Shown here: positions 11,606 to 24,200 of the stretch, piece by piece
Layout of the letters: each line of letters starts with the position of its first letter
How positions within the stretch are numbered: the stretch's first letter is position 1
NCBI GenBank assembly: GCA_029783825.1
Contig: JAREIK010000345.1
Span: 164,001-228,000 of the forward strand
Direction: 5' to 3'
DNA: 64,000 nt
Source of the DNA: Sapria himalayana
Taxonomy: Eukaryota > Streptophyta > Magnoliopsida > Malpighiales > Rafflesiaceae
Made by a program: the position numbers and the translations under genes
Notes under the pieces: model-generated
Seen by the model: only the letters and a program-made list of their open reading frames with translations
Databases searched by the model: none
What the model was told of the DNA's origin: nothing

Positions 11606-12256
11606 TGATGATCTGCTGTTTTTTGTTTTCGATGTTTTTTTTATTGATTGTATTTGTACGCTTTGTTTGTACGTTGTGTTGAAACTTATACTTGTTATGT
11701 TCGGACCATCGGTTTTCAAATGGATGATTGGTAATTTTTCATTTGTGTTGTTTAATTTTTTTTTTAATTTTTATTTGTAGCTTTTACTAATATAATGTAT
11801 TGATTTATTTTGTTTTTAATTTAAATTTTATTTTAAACATTAATAACTTTAATATATAAATAATAAATATAATAAAAGTTAAACTAATATGAATTTGAAA
11901 AAAAAAAAATTTCTAAACTTTGTTATTTTATTTAATTTTGATTTTTAACATTTATAAAATTATATATATTTAATATTGTACTGTACACCTACACATAAGC
12001 TGTTATGCATTACAATATATAAAATTTTAAAAAAAAAATTCCTGCCAATCGGGTCTCGGGTCAGGGTTTGCCTCTGCCCGGCTGCCCCGGCCCGTATGGA
12101 CAGGCCGGGCCCGAGCGGGCCCGGCCTGCAGTGCCTACGGGCAGTGCCGGGCCTGGAAGTTTTTAAAACGTGCCGTGCCGGGCACGGCACGGTGGCACGT
12201 TCGTGCCCTAAAAAAACGGGTCGGGCCGGCCTGGCCCGGCCCATTTGACACATCTA
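11606..12256 (+). other. 3' noncoding part and right end of the hAT element
   Basis: An AT-rich trailer (11606-12040) is followed by a GC-rich subterminal block ending in TTGACACATCTA. No second gene is visible. Confidence 0.7.
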
Positions 12257-13740
12257 ATTTCAGATAGTTATGAATGCTGCTCATTGATGATCTTTCCAAA
12301 TTGCTGGTCATGATTTTATAAGTTGTTTCTTATTCTAGACTTTCTTTCTCTTACTAGTTTATTATCTTTACTTGATAGTTTGTCTCAATTTTTCATCAGA
12401 AATACTATCTTATCCTAGATGAGATAAATAATTTTTTATTTAAGGAAACTTGAGAATTGATAATTCATTCTTAAAAAAATTATGTTGTTGGTTGCAAGTA
12501 GTTTTCACACTAAATATTAATTCGAATTGAAAGATAAATCAACTTAGAGCTTATTTAATAGAAAAGGATCTTACACATTTTTACTTGGGTTAGAATATCA
12601 TGATATGTTTGCACCAGTAACCAAAGTAGTTTTTTTTTTTCAAATCTTGCTCTCTTAGTCCTCTCATGGTTGTATAAATTAAGTGAAATATGTTTTTTCA
12701 TGAAGATCTTTAGGAGTTGATATATATAAAATATTCATTGACTTTTAAACTAAACACAAACAGATATTATGTGTAAACTGTGAAAAGTTTTATATGTACT
12801 AAATTATCTTTTAAAATAGTGACTTGGTCATTTTTTAATGTATGATTATTTTTTTAGATATATTTCTAACTTTTTAAGATGAGTATACCTGTCAAAGTTA
12901 TTTTATTGTTGGTGTAAATTGACACTATTTGTACGAGATATGATGAGCAAACAATTATATAGCTGAATGAGTTTTTTCAAATATAATTTCATGCAAGGTT
13001 GCATATAGTCATTGAAAAATTATTTTATTATGGACGTATATAAAGAATATTATTATAGAAGTTGACCTTTTAAGTTGTGCATCGATAAGTTATTATCTGA
13101 CCTAAAAATAGATCTTTTTGATGATGTAAATACTTCTTTTAATTATACTAAATATAAAAAAAATATAGCAACTCTTAATTATATGATATGTATTAGATTA
13201 GATATGTCATATATGATCAGCATAATGGGTCATCTATTAAATATTTCAAGACAAATTTATATGAACATGATGTTTCCTATAAATATTTTTTATAGTGATT
13301 ATGTTTATATGTAGTTGACTGAATTTTTTAATTCCAGTGGATCATCAATTTATGCATATATGAAATATACTATAGATTTTGCTATGTTTTGGGTTGTGAT
13401 CTTGTTTTTTAGAAAAATAATAGGCAAATACATATTTTTAAATCTAAGATACTAAGGCATGATATAGAGCTCTGCTACAGCATATTTTTGGTAGTTCTAG
13501 ATACTCAGTACATCCTGATTGGGCTGCCTAAAAATGGGTCTGGTAGAGTCTTACTTGATTATTTAACTGATTTGAGTTCTATATTCAATCCAGATTGACC
13601 TGGTCTTGTATTTGTTTTTCTGTCTGATAAAATTATTAAACTTCGTTGTATTTATCTTCACGACAATAACATATAACCAAGTTTTGTCCATCTAGCCTGA
13701 TTATATTATGAGCATGTTCCCTGTAGCAACTACAAGGGTG
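12257..13740 (+). pseudogene. Ty1/Copia relic, hinge to RNase H (right half)
   Basis: This continues the relic broken by the hAT insertion. The hinge matches the Copia 'S-Y-S-R-L-S' pattern at about 12320-12360. Reverse-transcriptase pieces follow at 12540-12870, and the 'L-V-G-x-L-x-Y-L' and 'R-x-D-I-S-Y' region lies at 13075-13300 (visible as L-N-Y-M-I-C-I-R-L-D-M-S-Y). Stops and shifts are frequent. Joined with 7900-8753 it represents one ancient element in + orientation. Confidence 0.65.
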
Positions 13741-13779
13741 GCAACCCTAGCCAAAATAGAGGATGGATGGGCTTCCCTC

Positions 13780-14623
13780 TAGAGGTGTCAAACAGGTTGG
13801 GTCGGCCCTGCCCGGCCTGTTTTTAGGTTGCCCAATTGGGCCACAGTGACGTGTTAGGCATGACATGAATTCAGCTGAGCCAGCCCGACACGACCCGTCA
13901 GCCCGACTGTTAAGTTTTTTCGGGCTATGTCGTGCATGGAGTGGCTGGATATGGTCCGTTCGCACCGGGCTTGGGCTGGGTTTGAAAAATTATAAAGTGC
14001 AAATTCAAAATTTATTAAAAAATTTTAATTTTAATTATTTAATACTTAATTAAAATAATTAATTAAATTTTAAAATTTTAATTTATCAATTTAATATAAC
14101 ATAAACAATTAAAATCTAAAAACTAATAAGTGCCAGAATCAATAGCAGTAATAGTGTTTGAATTAATAAACTAAAACAGTAATACAATCCAATGTAAATT
14201 TTAAAAACATAAGTGTCTCAATCAAGTCTTCATGAATATTAATGCCTCAATATCTGATCATAATTTTAATCTCCTATCTGAAATTATATTTACTGTAATA
14301 GAATAAATAGACTCAATGTTATGCTTAATACTGGATGAGTCAGTAGATCTTGTGTCATCTTAGATAGCACGAGATAGACGGATTCATATAATTTTCATCA
14401 TTGTAAAATATTAAAATTCTTATTATCAATATATGATAAGATTGAACAGTAATCGGTATCTAAGTATTGAGACAGCTCGTTTTTATTCAATGGTCCACCC
14501 AATTATTTTACCCTCGTTATTTGAATGGAAAATTTATATCTGAATATGGTATTCATGTTCGTATTCGGACCCTTACTACTACTATTACCTTACTTGATAA
14601 TGTACTATGTAAAGAGATCAATC
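13780..14623 (-). pseudogene. hAT copy A, 3' fragment (minus strand)
   Basis: It starts with the family terminus TAGAGGTGTCAA at 13780 and GC-rich sequence. From about 14290 it matches, on the minus strand, the C-terminal dimerisation part of the hAT transposase. The codon at the catalytic Glu position is still GAG (complement at 14312-14314). It is cut at 14623 by a second family member. The rest of copy A was not found beyond 17720. Confidence 0.75.
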
Positions 14624-17600
14624 TAAAGGTGTCAAATGGGTCGGGCTGGACCGACCTGACCTGGTTTTAGGTGAACCGATCGGGCCATCGTGCCGTGTCT
14701 GGCATGACATGGTACAATAATCGTGTCCTACTTGACCCGACACGATTTCATCAGGCTAGGCTCGGCACAACATGTCTGTCCAGTAGGTGATGAAAACATG
14801 CCAGGTTGGGCCAGTTCTTGCTCGTATGGGCTAGTTTTTAATTTTTAATTTTTAAGAAATTTAATTTTTTTTTATTTAAAATAGTTAATATTTACATATT
14901 TTTATGCTTTAAAAGTTTTTGTTATTATTTTTAGTAATTAGTTAATGTTAATAGTTAATATTAATTATTTATTATAATAAACAACTTAAATTTTAAAACT
15001 AAATGTGTATGTATATCTGTGTAAGTATATTAATTAATAAATCATTTAAACTAAATAAAAATTAAAAACTAATGCAAAATGAAAATTCACACAAAATTAA
15101 TATTAAAGTTTCAAGCATCAATTCACAAAGGTACAAACTCAAAGTAATATCACAAACAAAATATAAATAAATACAAATATAATATAAATGATTAAATCGA
15201 AATCAAATATTAGATATTAGTGTTTCAATCGTCAACCATCAACGTCATCAATCGTCATATCATCCTTAATATTAATATTACATGAATCATTATTAGTAAT
15301 TAACTTCTCCATTTTTTTTGTAGACCTAGCATGATCCTGGATGCCTAAACTCGAATTCTTTCAATCCTATATGCATGCTTAAGCCTCAATACTATTTGGA
15401 TGTAATCTTGATTTTCTATCTAGAATAATATTTACTATAACACAAAAAACAGACTCCGATGTTACTCTCTACACCGGATGAGTCAATAGATCTCGTGTCA
15501 TCTTAGATAGCACGAAAAAGATGAAATATTATGATTTTTATCATTATAATATATCAAGATTCTTAGTATCAGAATGTGATATGATTGAACATTAATTAGT
15601 ATTTAAATACCGAGACAGCTTGTTTCTATTTGACGGTTTACCCCGTCATTTTTTCTTGTTAACTGAATGAAAAAGTCATCATCTCCGAATATTTTATCTA
15701 TGTCCGTATTTGGAGCCTTACTAGTATTATCACAATACCTAGTATCGTAATATGTTAAGTGCTCAGTCAGCTTCTCGTGAATGAATCATTTAGGTAGATT
15801 TTTCAGATTCATGCACAAGAAAATATATGTCAGGGTATTTTCTATTCCTTTCATCTTAACCTCAGCATCTATGTAGGTAGCTCGATAATAAATAAATGGA
15901 ATGGTGGACTAATACTTTAAATACTTAGTTTCTATCTCTAGAACTATATCGCTAAGTATTGGGTTATCTCAATACTTTCTAAACATGTTACTAATATTGC
16001 ATAAATACCTGAGTGTAATGCAAGTCATGAGAATATAAACTGACGAACACATGTTCGTTGTGTCATACAAAATCTTTAGGAATTTAATAAATAAAATTCT
16101 GGTAGAATAGTCAGTGTCATCAATAATAAGTTTTTCATTTTTGCTGTTGATGTAGTTGGATATCACGTGTTCGTATCAAACACATGATTCCAATATCAGG
16201 TAAGTGTAATTCTAATGGTATCTCACATTCGATTGAAATTTTTTTTTCTTAAGATTCGCAAAAAAATAGACTACCGAATTTGTTATCTACGAGGCATGCA
16301 ATTATATTTTAGTGAATTACATATATTTTTTAAAGTGGGGGCACATATTTTCATTCCTGCTTGTATAATCTGGTTAATTACATGAAACATGCATCTAATA
16401 TGAACAATCTTTCTTATGGTCCATTTTTAATATTCTTAATAAATTTGTTAATTGTTATTTCATTATTAGATGTATTATCAAATGTGATACTCAAAATTTT
16501 TATTATAGAGTCAAAAATGATCAGGTCATTACAAAGATGAAGAATCTCAGAGAATCCTAAAATTTTTTTATTTAGAGTTTATTTTGAATCTACATATTAG
16601 GCTGTAAGACATACATAAGATGTACCATTATAATTAGTCCAGATATCGGATGTCATGTATATAACTCTATTATATTTTCTAAATTAATTAATTATGATTT
16701 ATTTTTTTAACTTATAATATTTTAGTATGTCGTTCTTAGATCTGGACTTATGAATTCTATGATATGTAGTCTGAAAATATGCTTACATAATACTGGATAT
16801 TCTTAGATTCTCTGAAAATCTAATCGGAAGATCCATCATGATGATCAATTTGGTCATGTCGTCCATTCCTAACTCATTGCGGTATATGAATGAGATAAAC
16901 TTTGAGATTGAATTAGATTCAGCCTCAAAAAATCCATCGCTAAGTAGGGTTTGCCTAGGATCTAATGCATCATATTTTTTGGTGCATAGTTTGACATGCT
17001 TCTTGAGGTGCTCAGTCATACACAAACTATTATAACTTAACTTTTTTTATAAAATTTGTACTGTGCTGATTTTTTTTGATAATCATAATTTTTTTTTATT
17101 TTATTATATTAAAGTGAGACCAAACTACTGAAGTCATTCTAGTTTTTTATTTTTTAGATGTTTGAGTCGAGTTGATCAGAGAAACTAAAGTTTTGGCAGC
17201 ATTGGACCTTACAGTAATATTTTTATTTTTTTAAATTAAAATTAATTTTATTTTCATTATTTAAATTATTATTTGTCATTTTTTATTTTTTTATTTTTTT
17301 TAGACTAGAGAGTTGAGAGTAGAGAGAGAGAGAAACTAGTTAACTAATTAAAAAAAATACTAAATACTCGTAAATCAAAATACGTTAACTTTAGTTTTTT
17401 ATATTCGTATCGCACGGGCACCACAAATTCAAAGACCAAAACTGAGTTGCGAGTCCCGAAGGCTGAAATCCTGAGAGATAAAATTAGAGAGAGAGAGAAG
17501 AGCTGCAAGATCCAAGGTTCATGTTTTAAAAAATATAAATTTTAGAGTGAGGGGGGGGTTGTAGATTATTAGAAATTTTTTAAAGTAATTTTTATTGTTT

Positions 17601-17720
17601 TTTTTAATTTTTAATAATTAAAAAATGGGTAAAATTCTTAGGGCCCTCGGATTCTACCCCATTGCTATTGGAGATGAAATTCAACGGGTTAGATTCAAAT
17701 TTTTTTTATTGATCTAGTTG
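14624..17720 (-). pseudogene. hAT copy B, nearly full length (minus strand), decayed
   Basis: The left terminus TAAAGGTGTCAA (14624) differs from the family end by one base. On the minus strand the transposase order is intact: leader similarity to 9040-9110 (near 17640-17700), the finger H-L-K-K-H-V-K-L-C (within 16783-17025), the catalytic core (16300-16720), the DUF4413-like region (15969-16166) and the dimerisation domain (15430-15560). The catalytic Glu codon is retained (complement at 15454-15456). Stops and shifts abound. The right terminus and its GC-rich block are missing or unrecognisable. Confidence 0.82.
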
Positions 17721-18680
17721 GTTCAACCGTCGAACCGACCAGAACTATCCTAAATAGTGCCGAATGATTTTTCGGTGTGCTTGAAAATTTTGACCCCGAA
17801 TCTGATGCAAATGCTTCCCGCTTGAAATTTTTGGTTTTTCGACACCATTTCATATAATCCGACACCCACGCCAAATAATTCTCTATCTTTTGGCACTACT
17901 CCATATAATCTGATGCTCACGCCATATAATATCAATTTTCCAGCACTGCTCCATAAGAAAATTTTAAATTTTTTATATATAAAGTTATACATTTATAGTT
18001 ATACATAAAAATCATATATTTATACATAGTAATAGTATATATAGCTGTAAATACTTATCCAACTTAATATAAATAATTATATGTATTTTTTAACATATAA
18101 TTATATATGTTAAAACTTATATTATAGATATAATATATATTATTATAAATAATTATACATAAACTTAGTTATGTATAGTTATGCATATAATTTTGATTAA
18201 TTATATATAGTAAAAAATATAGTTATTAAAATAATTATATATATATTATATATAGATATGAAGATAATTGCATATTAATGTATTTTGTATATAATTATAA
18301 ATAGTTATATATAATTAAATATTGGATTATGTTTATGTATAGTATAAAAAATAATGATATATAGAATTATAGATATATATTTTTGTATATAATTAATATA
18401 TAGTCTTATATATAGTTAATATATAGATAAATAATTCAAATAATTTATGAACAAAATAGCATCATCCCCAAAAATATATATGAATACTCATACAAATATA
18501 TATTAATATTAATAATCAATTCAAGTAATTTAAATTCTCATTTTAATTTTTAAATTCCTTTCAATTATGTATTATTATTATTTTTTAGTTAATTTTATTG
18601 TTATATAAAAATTTGAATAATTAAATATTATTATTAATGTTTTTTTCAAGACAAGTTTCTCCGATTCAAAAAAATTTAAA
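17721..18680. other. AT-rich low-complexity stretch with short tandem repeat
   Basis: About 17835-17950 holds two and a half diverged units of about 50 bp built on CCATATAAT and CACGCCA. From 17990 to 18450 the sequence is a scrambled run of ATATA, TTATA and GTTATAC words. No gene is seen. Confidence 0.55.
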
Positions 18681-18689
18681 AAAGATTTT

Positions 18690-20110
18690 GTGTGAAAATA
18701 TGTTATTAAGGTTTTCGGAGAGTAATATTTGATATGTGAATTCTACAATCAAAGATGCACAGGAGAGATGGATAGACTTAAGCATCACTTAGTTAGAACT
18801 CATTATAATATGAAACAATACCTTAAAGTTAATAAAGATATTAGATTGGAATGCAAAGAAACATTGATTAATTTTAAGGATTAAAAAATGAAAAAAAATA
18901 AATTGTTCCAAGAGATTAGTATGAGTTCAATTTTAATGAATGAGAGTGTCTTGTCCAAAATAAAATGTGTCTTAGGGAGTGGGAGAGTTGGAGTGAGGAA
19001 CCTATTTCTTGGGGACCTATAGATAAATCTACCACTTCATAAACTCATAAAAGTACTTTGAATTCAAAGTAGAAGCAGAAGAAAGGAAAGACGTGTATAA
19101 AAAAATCGGTAGGTTTATTTATTCAAAAAGTCTTCCATTCAATACTATGAATGATTCTTATTGAATTTCTATGATGGATGTTGTAAAATTTGAGCTCGAG
19201 TTTAAGCATTCATTTATGCACGAATTGATGTCATGAATTCTTAAAGAAGAGTTTAATTATGTCAGTTGGTTGGACATATGGAAAGAGTTTGTATATTATC
19301 AATTTTTTGGTGAATAATCTTGCTGACACTTGGTTTATAAAATCAGTTGATACTTTTAATACAATAAAAAATAGAGAATTAATGTTCAAATATTTTGATA
19401 ACATGGTTGAAGAATTAGAGAGGAGAATGTTATTCAAGTCATCACTAATAATGTTTTTAATTATATGAATGGTGTACTCTTTGTACTGCATATTGTATTG
19501 ATTTGATATTGAAAGATATTAGAAAGTTAAACTTTAATATATGCAAAAAAAAATTAAACTTGAACATCAAAGATTGAATCCTCTAGTATATGTAATGAAC
19601 AATATTATATTGAAAGAATGAAGTCTACAAAAGAAAATAAAATATTGATCTGATTCTGATAGATGAGATTGATTCGGATGATGAATGAATTCTGGAGAAA
19701 GAAGATCTCATCCTCTCTTTTGATCTTTGTTAGTTTTAGGATGATGAATTATTTAATATTGATGCTATTAGAGTTGTGTCATCCAACTCCTAATAGACTC
19801 AAGCATCATCAAATTAAATAATTTTTTCATATTTTTATAAAAGAAAACTTAATGAAGTAATAAGTACACAAAAATTAAAATCATAAATTCGATTAAATTT
19901 AATAAAAAAACTTATAATATTTATACTATACTTAATTAATAATTTATATTTTTTATTAGATACAAGCAGAGAAAATGGTAAAGAAGAGTTTAATTTGATA
20001 CTAATTGATAAAGATAAAGATTTAGATGAAATGAAGATAAATGACAGTGAACATTTTCTACTTTTAATACATTCGATGAGAATGATAATGTCATTGAAGC
20101 GAAAAATTTA
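18690..20110 (+). pseudogene. second hAT type: BED/DUF659 transposase relic
   Basis: A frame from about 18710 reads C-E-F-Y-N-Q, then L-K-H-H-L, a BED finger in which one ligand Cys is now Tyr. After a spacer comes I-G-R-F-I-Y-S-K-S-L-P-F-N (about 19100-19145), typical of the start of DUF659 in plant hAT proteins, and then a Y-V-S-W-L-D-I-W block (about 19255). A short acidic tail appears at 19970-20110, as is usual for the C-terminus of such proteins. The central catalytic part is largely deleted, and stops and shifts are present. No termini were identified. It is unlike the TAGAGGTG family. Confidence 0.6.
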
Positions 20111-20560
20111 ATTTGAAGCAATTTACTTTAGTTTTATTTTATGACTTGATTATGATTTTTTATGAAAATAATAAACTAATATAAATATTTTTTTATAATT
20201 TTAATGAATTATTTTATTGTTTTTATTTATATTATTTTATTTTATATATTTTAAAATATTAATTAATTATATATTGTGATGTTAAAAAAACCTACGCCTC
20301 AATGCCTTGAGGCTTACGTTTCATTTTTAAGAACACAAAAATAATGTCTTATATTTTTGCTTTTTAAAACTTTAATATGTACTATTTTTTGTGATTATAA
20401 AGATAATGTTTATTTCATTTGAAAATTCAATGATGATTGGATTAAATTATACATTTAATACTTTTAATATTAATAAAGCTCAGGGTATAAAATATCACTA
20501 TCAATTGAAGATCTAAGAACCATAAAGTTAAAATATATTTATGTGAGAATAATATGAGGA
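20110..20560. other. unclassified AT-rich stretch
   Basis: A short AGGCTTACG inverted motif lies near 20290-20325. No gene or clear element. Confidence 0.35.
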
Positions 20561-20619
20561 TAATTGGTCATCTAGAAAATTTTTGTATTGCTTATATGTA
20601 TTAAAGATCATCCATTTAT

Positions 20620-20780
20620 GTGATAGGAAATATTTGTGTCGAAGGATGATAGGTTTTGGGTTCGAGACTAATTAGATGTAACCTGTTTGATTTTCTAGAG
20701 TAATGTTGTCGAAATATTAACCTTTCCTAGATCCCGTAATAAATTGAGAGTCTTGTCCACCAGTTATGAATTCTATAGTA
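20620..20780 (+). repeat. SINE relic, tRNA-derived (copy 1)
   Basis: It contains a B-box-like GGGTTCGAGACTA (about 20660) and a tail resembling the plant SINE ending 'CTTGTGCACTGGGTATG' (here CTTGTCCACCAGTTATG, about 20752). The order matches four other copies in the window. It lies just upstream of the first visible RBR exon. Confidence 0.55.
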
Positions 20781-21161
20781 CAAAACAGCACTACCAATTG
20801 TTCAATGATAAACTCTCCCCAGGGACAAATTTTTGTAAGATGCACAAATGTTTCGCCTACTACAATATCTAAAACCAACAAACTTGAATGGTTAGGAATG
20901 TCATGAAGCCTAGCTATCTGCCTTCCATGTACATGGGGCCTTTCACTTTTGAAAATACTGCTTTTGAGAAAAAAATTGGTTTTCCATTTTTATAAATTTT
21001 CTTTTTAAATTATGATAATTTCTTTAATTTTGGTTTTAGATAGGGGGGATGGAACTAGAAATGTTTGTTACTCAATTGAATGTCAGAAATCTTTTTTGTG
21101 GATTGTTATTAGGAATCAGTAGCCATATCTGCTAAATTTGTAGTCCTTCCTGGCCTTGCAG

Positions 21162-21267
21162 GAGTGTCAGTAAATTGCATGACGAGTGGTTTGCTGATGA
21201 AGAGGCTGTACGAAAATCTGTAGGATTGCTGGACAAACGAATAGTGCCATATCACATTTACAGAGAA
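21162..21267 (+). CDS. RBR gene exon a (pre-RING1 segment)
   Basis: The acceptor CAG ends at 21161. The first base completes a split Trp codon from a missing upstream exon, then 35 codons follow ([14 protein letters not shown]...). The donor is GTGAGC at 21268. The sequence matches the conserved segment before RING1 in ARIADNE proteins. Confidence 0.92.
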
Positions 21268-24200
21268 GTGAGCTATCTTATATGTTTTGGGGGTTGATTG
21301 TACTTAAATTTAATCTCTCTTATTGTTTGATCACTAGTAATTTTCTTGGGCAGGTCACATGTGGGATCTGCTTTGAATCTTTCCCCCCTGATAAGATTTA
21401 TTCTGCTGTCTGTGGCCATCCCTTTTGTGCTTTTTGTTGGTCTGGTGTGTTTCTTAATTTTGTTTTTAATCAAGGTTTTGATGGAAATTGGATTTTTTTT
21501 TAATATAAGCTTTAAACAATTAGATCCCATGACAAATTTTACATAGTCCATCGATATTTACCTGCAATATTTTGGTTGAATTAAAATTAAAAGAGGTTGT
21601 ATCTTGATATAATAATAAGTAGATTCACTCAAAGATAATTGGTCTTGAGTTCGAGATAGTCCAATGTGCCTTCACTAATTTTCCATGGGCTTGGGCTGAA
21701 ACTCAAGTTGGATCAACTCAAGTAACCAGAATCAACCTGAGACAAAATTGGGTTCGGGTCAAGCTCGATTTGAATAATTTTAACCCGAGCTACATTGGGG
21801 CTGGGTTTGGATCTAAAGCTCAGGCAACCCGAAGCTAATCTAGAGTCGAGATAAAAAATCAAAAAAATAATTAATGTCCTAATTTTTATAGGTATAGTAA
21901 CTCATTCTCATTTTCTTTGAGGGACATGGGTAAGTATGTTTCCAACCCCAATTTGATGGGAGCACTTTGGAAAAAACTTGCTTTCCCATTAACTTTTGGT
22001 TAAAACATGATTATCCATATCCCTCAATGAAAATGTGGATGATTTGATATGCCTATAAAAATCAAGGTTTAAGAGATTGAAACATACAAAATATTTGCAA
22101 TCAGTATTAGGTTTATATTATATAAATTTGAGTTTTCAAAAAAATATTTATAAACTAATAATTTTACAAGTTTATATTATTTAAAGTTTTTAATTACTTA
22201 AATATTTATTAGTTTCTAGTCTATTACTTAGGATTCAACTTTAGTTAAGTCTATTAGTTTTTAATTTTAATTCGGATTGAAGGGTTCGAGTTGAAACTCA
22301 GATTGGATCATAACTCGAGTAATATTTTTTGAATTGAATCCCACCTAACTTGCCTGAGCTGTAGCCCTATTAGAGATAAAACTTGCCAAGCTTAATGCCT
22401 CTCCTAGATCTTATGTTTAGTGGGAACCATTTGCACTGGGTTGTTGTATGAACATATAAACAAAAGCTTTACGACTTGTTTACAATTTGTTAAGAGATTG
22501 ATTTGCAAGTATTAGATAAAGGTTATAGCTAATTAAAATGGATGTTTAGCAAATAATAGCATCCATTAATAATTGAAATGGGTTGACAACAATTTGAATC
22601 TCAAATGTTTTTTTAACAAGCTTTGAATTTTTGGTATTTTCTACTGTAAAATAAATATAGAATTTGATTTTGTTGTTGCTTGCTGTATGCTGTTAGGTTA
22701 CATAAACGCAACTGTTACTGATGGTCCTGGATGTTTGATGCTGAGGTGTCCAGATCCACCTTGTAGAGCTGCTGTAGGTAAAGATATGATCGACATGTTA
22801 GCTACTGATGAAGATAAGGATAAATACTCTCGATATCTTCTTCGGTCTTATGTCGAAGACAATAGAAAGGCAGGATTTGAGCTGAAATATTTGACCACCA
22901 CTATGAGTCCAATATTGTTTGCTTTGTACCTATTTGTGCTTACATGTTTTTGTTCCCACATTAATTTTTATATATTATACATGCTAACCTCTCTGTAGTT
23001 TAAAGTGGTGTATATAATGTCTTTGAATATTTAATATTAAGAATGATAACTGAGAAATTGTTTAAAATCGAGTTGTTGCAAGAGACAATTTACTAAAGGC
23101 AGCATATTCAAAAGGGATAGAGAGTTCCAAAACAAGAGAATTTGTTAAGAAACAAACATTTTTAAAAATGGAGTTACGACAAGGTATTTGTGAAATATAG
23201 TATCATTCTAGCAAATTTGAGGTACACTTAGTATTAATGCTTAGCTAATATTATGTTGGTTAAATGTGTTCAAATGGGATAATTAAATCACAGTTGGAAT
23301 ATTTCTCCCTAGCTTGTTCAGATAGATTTGAGCTCAACAGGTTAAAATTTGGGAAAAGCAATAAACAAGTATTTTCTATTTGAACAGGTTTGATTCGTTG
23401 ATTTATTTTGTTGTTAAGTGTTTGGATCCAATAGTAATATTTAATACAATGACTAAGAGTGCCAATTTTGATTGAACAGGTTCGAGCAAAATCGCATAGA
23501 TTTACCTAAAAAAATATATCAGTTGGATTGATGTATATTCTATTTCAACTGATGTGATACTAGCATCCTATTTTTTTTTTAATTAGTCTTGTTAATTAAG
23601 AAATTCGAAATGCATAGATTAGAACTTAATACTATTTCTATAAAAAGTTTCAGTTAGCTGATTGTGGAGATTCTTTTGTCAACAAGATGTTGTGCTTGGA
23701 AGGATTTTATTGTCGGAACTAATTTTCCAAGTCTCTAGCACAAAATTGAGAACTGGGAAGTGAGCAACCTTGGAGGCTTTGGGAGGTATTTATTTAAGGA
23801 ATTCAGTTTAGTGATTTAGGGTAGTGATTTTCCCAGGATAGAAGAGTAAAATGGGGTATTTTAGTTAGAGAAATTAGTGAAAGTTAGCATGCACTATGAG
23901 TCCAGAATAGAGTTTGGGAAATTAAAGTTTTATTTGATTTTATTTTTTGTAAGGATTTTAGAATGGCTAAAATGGATGCTAGAAGGGATGAAATGAAGGG
24001 AAACTATTATAGAATGGATAAAATTGAATTTGGAAATTTAATTCCAAATTAGAGTTTATGGATTTCTGGGAATTGGAGATATTTCTTTGTACCCAATTTA
24101 GGTTTAAGAGTGGAGTCGGGTGGAGGTAGAATGGATTATGGAAGGGAGAATTTAGTTTGGAAGGGAATGATATGGGACTTCACACTCCCCATAATGCATC

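Larger units (their letters stand above)
8746..12264 (+). mobile_element. full-length hAT element (3,503 bp) with perfect target duplication
   Basis: The element is 8754-12256. Its left end TAGAGGTGTCAACCGGGCC and right end read inward TAGATGTGTCAAATGGGCC form imperfect inverted repeats. It is flanked by a perfect 8-bp duplication ATTTCAGA (8746-8753 and 12257-12264). GC-rich subterminal blocks (about 8754-9015 and 12045-12256) enclose an AT-rich interior that encodes an Ac-like transposase in + orientation. It split an older Copia relic. It is the best candidate here for a recent parent-like copy, but the coding region is disabled. Confidence 0.95.

Noticed and set aside
22870..22998. Extension of the RING1 frame as coding sequence
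   Set aside because: The frame stays open but loses the family pattern after D-N-R-K, while the expected continuation is found in phase at 41737. It is read as intron.
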